This document shows positions 52,901 through 61,900 of a stretch of 64,000 nt of DNA, in pieces. The notes beneath the pieces are model-generated. The model saw nothing but the letters and a program-made list of their open reading frames with translations. It was not told the DNA's origin and did no database searches. Both the position numbers and the translations under genes were made by a program. The DNA is taken from NCBI GenBank assembly GCA_947446815.1, contig CANFGT010000003.1, positions 115,943 to 179,942 on the forward strand. Reading direction: 5' to 3'. The DNA is from Acidimicrobiaceae bacterium. Its GTDB lineage: Bacteria > Actinomycetota > Acidimicrobiia > Acidimicrobiales > Ilumatobacteraceae. Position 1 is the stretch's first letter. Each line of letters begins with the position of its first letter.

Positions 52901-55900
52901 ATACAACTGCAGTCAACTTCTATAACGGCATCATTAGCAATGTTGCGTTGTATGGAACTGCGCTCAGTGATGCGCGCATCCAGAACCACGTGCAGGCAGG
53001 TGGACTTGCTGCAAATACAGTGTCTGCACCAATTGTCGTCGCTGGAAATGGCACAGCAACAGTGACATGGACCGCACCGTCGTACGCGAATGGTGCAATC
53101 ACTGGTTACGAAATCCAGACCGCTCCGGCAATCGGCACGGGGACTGCTGCTGCGGTGTCGGTGTGGACAACGGTGGCCACTTCTACTGCAACTTCTGCCA
53201 CGGTGTCACAGACTGTGGCAGCAAGTGGTGGCACATCATTCCGCGTTCGCGCAATCACTACAAATGGTGCTGGCCAATGGAGCATTCCTGTTCAGATCTA
53301 TGTCTTTGGAAATCCAGTTCCACCTTCCAACCTCACTGCTGCAACCACCTCGAATAACCAAGTGACATTGACGTGGGTTGCTCCGACGGCTACTTCATCG
53401 GGCATTGCTATTCAAACCATCTCGGGTTATCGCATCGAACAAAGCGTTGACGGTGGAACAACGTGGTCGACAGTGACGCCAAGTACGGGAAGTACAACCT
53501 TGTCCTATGTCATTGATGGCGTGACGAATGGCGTCTCGCGCATGTTCCGTGTTGCCGCCCTCACCGCATCGACGACGGGTTCTTTTGCTTCTGTTTCCAT
53601 TACGCCTGCTGTAGTGCCGAGTTCGCCTCGTAATCTCACGGCAACAGGTGCAGGGGATGGTTCCATCATCTTGAACTGGGCTGCTCCATTAAGCAATGGT
53701 GGCTCTGCAACCACTGGCTATGTGTTGGATTACTGCACAACAGTCAACTGCACCGCATCCACTGTGATTGATTCATCAGTCCCCGCAGCGGCAACTACTT
53801 ACACGGTGACGGGAATGCTGAATCAGCAAGGCGGTATCACTTTCCGTCTTCGAGCAATCACTTCAGCAGGTACGGGTGATGGGGCAGTGGTCGTTGGTCG
53901 CACTTCTCCACAAGTCAGTGCGCCGAATGCATTGACGGCAGTAGTTGAGAATGCTTGGGAGGGTCTTACGAACCAGATCGCCCTGACGTGGACCGCTCCG
54001 ACGCTTCTGTACGGACAAACTGTTGTGGGCTACCAATACGAACAGTCTTCTGATGGTGGTGCAACGTGGATTGTCTTGAACAACCTGATTACAAATACTT
54101 TGAGTGTGTACATTCAGGGTCTTGTCGCAGGGACTACTTATCAGTACCGCGTTGCAGCACGCACTTCGCAAGGGCTTGGTCTCTATAACTACGTTTCTGT
54201 CACTCCAACAGGCATCGGTACCGTCACTGGTTCGATCGCAACTGCACCGTTGAACTTCCGTGCAACAGTGGATGGACCAGCAACTGTTCTTCTCACGTGG
54301 ACAGCACCAACTTTCACCGGTGGGCTTCCGCTGTTGGGTTACCGCCTGAAGTATCAGAACACCACAGATCCTGCTGCTGCGACGACGGGTGGCATCGACA
54401 CGTTGGTGCCTGCAAACACGACTTCATTCCGTTTGAACGGATTGCCCACGGGTTATAGCTATTTCGTTCGACTGACGCCCGTGACATCGGTGGGCGAGGG
54501 AGATTACGCGGCTGTTGGGTTCATTCAGTACGACACACCTTCGGCACCTCGTACCTTGACCAGTACTCCTGGTGATGGAACCGTGACATTGTCATGGACT
54601 GCTCCTGCAAATACGGGCGGCTATGCCGTCTACGGATACCGAGTAGAGCAGTCTGGCGATGGAGTGAACTGGACAGTGTTGACGCTTGATACGTCGACAA
54701 CTTCGTTCACTGCTCGCGGCATTAACAACGGAAGCACCTATCAATTCCGTGTTGCTCCAGTGACGGCTGTTGGTTTTGGTGATTACACAACGATCATTGC
54801 AACGCCGTATACAACGCCGAACGCGCCTATCAATTTGGTTGCAACACCAGGGAATGAACAGATCACTCTGACCTGGACTGCACCATCGAATAATGGCAGC
54901 ACCATTTCGCAATACATCATTGAACGTTCCTCCGACAATGGTGCAACGTGGACAGACATTGGCCGCGCAGTCGGTTCAACCAACACAACGTTCACAGACA
55001 CTGGCTTGTACAATGGATATTCACAAGGCACATACAGCTACTACCAGTACCGAGTATCGGCAGTAAACAACGCGGGAACCGGCGCAGTAAGTACGACGGC
55101 ACAGACTGTTCCGGGCAATACGCCTGCGGCTGTTTATGGTTTGTACACCACGGTGTACACGACAATGGTGCAGTTGAACTGGTCGTGTTGTTTGGGTGAC
55201 GCCTACCGTGGCCCGTTCTATCAAGGCACTGCACACCCGATTGTTGCGTACCGAATTGAACAAAGCGTTGACAACGGCAATTCTTGGCAATTCATTATTG
55301 ATCGCCCTGTCGCATATGCATGGGCACGAATTTCGGCTTTGCGCAATGGAGTGACGTATCAATTCCGTGTCTCGGCTGTGAACGATCTCGGTGCTGGAGT
55401 GCCGACCATCATTTCGGCGACCCCATCGACAACACCAGATTCACCAACAAACATGGCGGTGACCACTAATGCCTCAGCTAACTCGGCAACTGCAACAGTG
55501 ACGTGGGCGCCACCGGTAACTGATGGCGGTTTACCACTCATCGGATATCGCGTGCGTTGGTGTGCAACCGCCAACTGCAACCCAACAACTGTTCTCTCTG
55601 ATTCGCTGAGCCCAACAACGTTCTCATACGTCGTGACAGGTTTGACAACTGGTACGCCATACAACATCAGTGTTGAAGCACAGAACGCCAACGGCTATTC
55701 CGCCAACCAGACACAGATCCCTGTGTTCCCGATTGGCTTGCCAACAGCTGTGACCACTTTGGCTACTTCTGTTGCGAACACGGTGACAGTGACGAACCCG
55801 GATGGAACAACGGGAACTGCCACATACCTGACTGTGACGTGGGCAGATCCGAATGCCTTGAGTGGAGTGCCTGTTTTCTACAAGGTGGAGCTCAGTTCCG

Positions 55901-58900
55901 ATAATGGAAACTCTTGGACACCGTTGACCGATGCAACCACATCATTGGAGCAACGCTGGGCGCCGAACCCAGCGCTGGCTGGTGCGGTGGTGCAGTTCCG
56001 AGTCACACCAACGAACTTTGCAGGAAGCGGACCGTCCTCGGTAATCACGGCAACGGTGCCGTTGCAAAGCATCGCTGGTCCGCCAAGTAAACCCAGCGCG
56101 CCAACCTTGTTGGCGTCAACGAGAGGTGACCAACAAGTCACACTTTCTTGGGCCCTCCCAGTAACGACGGGGGGGCTCCCCGTCACCGGTTACAAGGTGG
56201 AATATTCCTCCACGAGTAACACGGCTGGTTTCACCACCATCAATAACAACACGGCCACAAGTCCATTTGTGGTCTCTGGTCTTACGAACAACATCACGTA
56301 TTGGTTCCGTGTCAGCGCAATCAGCGCAGCCGGAACAGGCACACCGTCAGTAACAGCTGCAGTGCCAAACGGCGGAGCAGCCGCCCCCGGTGCATTCACA
56401 TACACCGCTACTGCAAACGCGCAGTCCACACTTTCTTGGACAGCACCCACCACAAGTGCAACCGGCGGCGCGATGGCTGCTCTGAACGGTTATCGCTTAG
56501 AACAAAGCACAAATGATGGTGCATCGTGGACTCTGTTGAACGTCTCAAGTGGCGGCATCGTCACTGGAATTCAAGTGACTCCGCCTGCAACTGGCACAAC
56601 GATTCGTTATCGCGTTGCTGCCGTCACCAATGGACTTCTTGGCGATTGGGCTTATGTTTCCGCAACAGGAACTTCGACCCTTGCTGGTGTGCTTGCATTC
56701 TCTGCGACAACGACCGCAACATCGACAACATTGAGCTGGGGTGCACCTGCTTCATCAACTCCGGCTGTCTCGGGCTACAAGGTTGAGCGCTGTATCTATA
56801 CCGGAGCAACTTGCGGTGCCTACACAGTGCTTATTGCCTCACAGGCTGGCCTGACATATACCGACAACACACCCGTGTTTGGTTCTGTCTACGGATACAA
56901 GGTGACAGCGTTGTCGACAGCGAACCTTGCATCAATTTTGCCTGTGCACATTGTTGGTGCGCCTGCGCCTGTAACCGGGTTGGTCGCAACTCCAGGCAGT
57001 GAAACAGTTGACTTTGTGTGGGTTGCTCCCACGCAAACTCCTGCACCATCGATAATGGGTTATCGCATTGAAATCTGCTCCAGCGCATGTGCATCTGGCT
57101 CGGCAGTGTGGACATATCTGCGCGACAACCTCTCAACATCGCTTTCGGCACAGATCAACGGTTTGACAAATGGTGTGGCATACACGATTCGTGTCATGAC
57201 CCGCTCTGCATGGGGCCTCAGCACATCTGTGACCGCCACCTTTACGCCACGTGGTGCACCAGCATCGCCGGGCAATTTGCGCGCAACGGCAGGTAACCGT
57301 CAAGTAATGCTGAATTGGAGTGCGCCTGTAAATAACGGTGGAAGCCCCATCATTGGTTACAAGATTGAGTACGGCACGAACTCAGCATTTGCGGGCCTCA
57401 ACGTTGTTTCATCTTTGTCTGATCCCAACAGCACCTCATTCCTTGTCACCGGTTTGAACAACTCGACTTCATATTGGTTCCGTGTCTCTGCAGTGTCTGG
57501 TGTTGCAACATCAGCAGGTGAACTCACCTCGGCAATTCCTGTCGGCGTCCCAACTGCTCCGACATCGGCAACGGTCACTACAACTCTCACCGTTCGTAAC
57601 GCGCTGTTTGTGAACTGGGGAGCTCCATCAAATAACGGTGGTAGTGCGGTTGTGGGTTACCGCATTGAAATGAGCACCGACGGCACCAACTGGACAACAG
57701 CAGTAGCCAATACGGGTACCACCACACAGTGGTACGCACGTGGTCTGACCAATGGTCAGCCGTATCAGTTCCGTATCTCAGCAATGAACAGTTCTGGTTA
57801 TGGAACACCGACAGTGGTCTCAGGCACACCGATGTTTGCTCCAACAATGCCGCTCAATCAAAGTGTTACTGCAGGCGACCGTCGACTGACTGTGTCATGG
57901 GCCGCACCTGCGGACAATGGTGGTGCAGTGATTTCGGGTTACCGAATCGAAATCTGTACTGAGTGGAGTGCGAACTACTGCGTCAATGCGGGCACGTTTG
58001 CAGTATTTGTCGCCAATACAGGTTTGGTCAACAGTTACACCATTACAGGATTGAACAATGGCACGGTCTATGGAATTCGTGTCTATGCGATTAACGAAGT
58101 CGACAGCAATTCGTATCCATACGGATACGAATATCAATTGGGTCGCCCCGCTTCAACGCCGATTGCACCAAACGTTGTGTACACCACGACGAGCAACCGT
58201 TACATCAACTTGTACTGGAGCGGTGCAACCGCAAATGGTTACGCGATTACCGGTTACAAGGTGGAGCAAACTGCAGATAACGGTGTGTCATGGACAACGA
58301 TTGCAGCGAATACGTTCTCAACATCTGAGTCGTTGCGCATTAATGGCCTGACAAATGGCGTGATCTATGGATACCGCGTGAGCGCAATCAGCTATGCAGG
58401 TACTGGCACACCAAGCGGTATCGCCTACGGAACCCCACGCATGACGACATCAGCTGGTGTTCCTAACTTGCGCGCCACTGTGGGTGACTCTCGTGTCGCA
58501 TTGACATGGAGTTCGCCAACAGACACCGCTGGTGCGGCAATTGTGGGTTACCGCATTGCATACGTCACGGGGTCGACCACAACGGTCATCACTGAAAACA
58601 CCATGACGCTTGCCACGAACTACACCGTCTTTGGTTTGACGAACGGCACTTCGTACACATTCAAGGTGTTCCCAGTGACATCGAATGGTTACAGCAATGC
58701 TGGTGAAGTTGTGGCGCGTCCGCAAACACTCGCTCAAGCGCCACGCGAATTCATGTCGGTGTGGGGCAATCGCCAAGTGGCATTGAAGTGGATCGCCCCA
58801 GCGGTGACAGGTGCAAACGCGGATCAGATCTTTGGTTACAAGTTGGAACAGAGTCTTGATGGCGCAACATGGAGTGTCATTGCAAATGTGAACCCATCGG

Positions 58901-61900
58901 TTCTCTCGTACATCGTCACTGGCCTCACAAACGGAACGAACTATTCATTCCGTATTTCAATGGTGACAACAGTGGGTCAAGGCGAGAGCTCAATTACCGC
59001 TTCCACACCATTCGGTGTCCCAACTGCAGTGCGCAATCTTGCAGGCATCGGCGGAGACCGTAGTGTCACCTTGACTTGGGATCCACCAGCTGACAACGGT
59101 GGCGGTGCAATCGTTGGTTATCGCGTCTTTATTTACTGCGCAAGTGGTTCTGACAGCGGCGTGGCAACTGGTTGCGGTCCTTACACCGTGAATACATACA
59201 CGCTCATTATGAGCAATGTGGCGCCTGATCAGCGCACCTTAACTGTGAACGGTCTCATAAATGGAACGAACTATTTGTTCTTAGTGCAGCCATTAACGGG
59301 AACGAACCGTGTTCTAGGCGCATGGATTTCTTGTGCCGGATTCTTCCGTGACGGTGAAAGTGTTGGAGTCTCTGATGACACCAGCCGTTGTTCGCCATAC
59401 TCGCGCGTGTTGTGGATTACGCCAATGGGTAGCCCATCAGCGCCAAAGGGATTGAACATCACCACTGCAACAAGTGCATCCAGCACCAAAGCATCGGTTA
59501 CTGCAACATTGTCGTGGACAGCCCCTGATTGGACAGGCGGCGATTACATCAATGGGTATCGCATTGAACAATCAACCGATGGCACCAACTGGACCGTGTT
59601 GACAGCGAATACTGGTTATCGCGCATCCTTGACCTATGCAGTCTCAGGTTTGAATCCAGGTACTCGCTATTGGTTCCGCGTGGCTGCAATTGGATCGCTT
59701 GGTGCAGTGGGTGCCTACAGCTCTGCTTCGGTGAACTCAATGTCGCCAGCAGACGCGCCAACTGGCTTGTCGGTGTCTCGTGTGAACAACACGAACACTG
59801 CGCTCCTGACATGGACCGCTCCGACCTTTACCGGCGGATCACCAGTCATTGGTTACAAGATTGAACGACTGTTGACATCGACGTGGTACGTCGTGACACC
59901 GAATACGGGCAATGTAAACACTTCATTTACTCTTGATGGTTACGACGCAGGAACAGCTCTTGGAGTTCGTGTCTCCGCAGTAACAAGTGCAGGTGCTGGT
60001 GACACAGCACTCGCATACCTCGAAGTGGGTGGAGTCTCGGGTGGAGGCGTGAGGTTCACGACAACTGCAGGAAACGGTTATCTCGATCTTTCATGGGGTA
60101 CGTCAGCTGCGTTTACTCCGACGTCATACAAGTTGGAATATCGCGTTGTTGGTGCGGCAACCTGGACATTGGTGACGGCCGATATGGGCGCCACCACGTC
60201 ATACCGACTGAATGGTTTGACGAATGGTGTGAGCTACGAAGTTCGTGTTACTCCGATCTACACCGTGAGCAATGTTGCTTCGTATGGAACACCAACAACA
60301 ACGGTGGTGACACCAACGGGAGCAGCTGCGGCACCTTCTAATCTGAGCGCTACAACTGGTAATGCATCCACAGTTCTTTCATGGACTGCCCCCGTTGATC
60401 TCGGTGGTGGAACGCTGATTGGATACAAGATTGAGCAATCAACCACGAGTGCAAGTACGGGTTACACAGTTCTGACACCGAACACAGGTAGCACGACAAC
60501 GACCTATGACGTTCGTGGTCTGGTCAACGGCACGCAACATTGGTTCCGAGTTTCTGCAGTGACAACAATGTCGGCAGGAGCTGGTGGAACCACTGCATTC
60601 GTCAGTGTGTTGCCTGTTCTCCCCGGTCGAGCAGTCGGTACATTGTCGGCAACGCCTGGCAACACAACATCAGTATTGACATGGACTGTGCCTCAATACG
60701 ACGATGTGAACACCGATTTCATTGGGTACCGCGTGGAGCGTTCCACTGACGGCATCAACTTCACCACGGTGTCAAGCAACGTGGGCAAGGTGCTCACATA
60801 CACAGCAACTGGTCTTACCAATGGCACAACGTATTGGTTCCGTGTTGTCACGCTCGGACAGCAAGGCGATGGCGGAAGTTCGGTCATTTCGGTGATTCCC
60901 GCTACGTACAGCGCAAAGTTGGGATCTTTGACAGCGACAATCTCTGATCGCACTGTCACCTTGAATTGGACACGCCCAGCTGACACTGGCGGATTGCCGC
61001 TTCTTGGATACATGATTTCGCGTTGCTATTACGCGGCCAGTACCTACTGCGACATGTCGAGTTCAAACTTCGTGACGTACTACTGGACACATGCGTTCCG
61101 CGGCATCAACGACTTCTATACGGGTATTGCCTTCGTTGGCCCGGATACAACTTCGTTCACATTTACTGCGGACACGGCCGACTTCTATCGCGTTGTGCCG
61201 GTGTCAGCAGCGGGTGTCTGGGCCGGAACGACGGGCTCTACGTATTCAAACTTCCCGAATGCTTCGATGGTGTATGCCTCCTGGTGGGGTGTGCCATCGC
61301 AAGTCAATGGCATGAAGATCATCACTAGCTCGCCAAGTGGCGCAGGCTCCTCGAATAGCACCTTGTATTTCGACTGGACTGCACCAACTGTTGTCGGCAA
61401 CGGCGTGATTTCTGGCTACGACGTGGAACAAAGCCTTGATGGTGGCCTCACATGGACATCATTGGGTCGCACCAAGCTGACCAGCCAATACGTCTCGGGT
61501 GTTCCTTCGGGTAGCACCGTTGTATTGCGTGTTCGAGCCGTGAACGAATATGGCGTTGGACCATGGAGCTCGGTGACTTCTTCGTGGGTTGCTAATCCGG
61601 CAACACCGCGCACTCCTTCGATTGCAATCACTGGTAATCGAATGACTTTCACGTGGACGCCACCTGAGACAACTAGCGGCATGGGCGTGCAGGGCTATGA
61701 GGTGCAATCCAACCTCACGGGTACTTGGAGTGCATACACAGGTACGGGCGCAGGTTTCACGGCCAACTCGTTGCAATGGAGCGCTCCGAACAACACCTAT
61801 TACACAAACATGCAATGGCGTGTGCGCACCGTGACCGTTGGTTACGGCAACACAACGTTGTATTCCGACTGGGCCACAGCAAGTGGCAACATCCTTGGAA

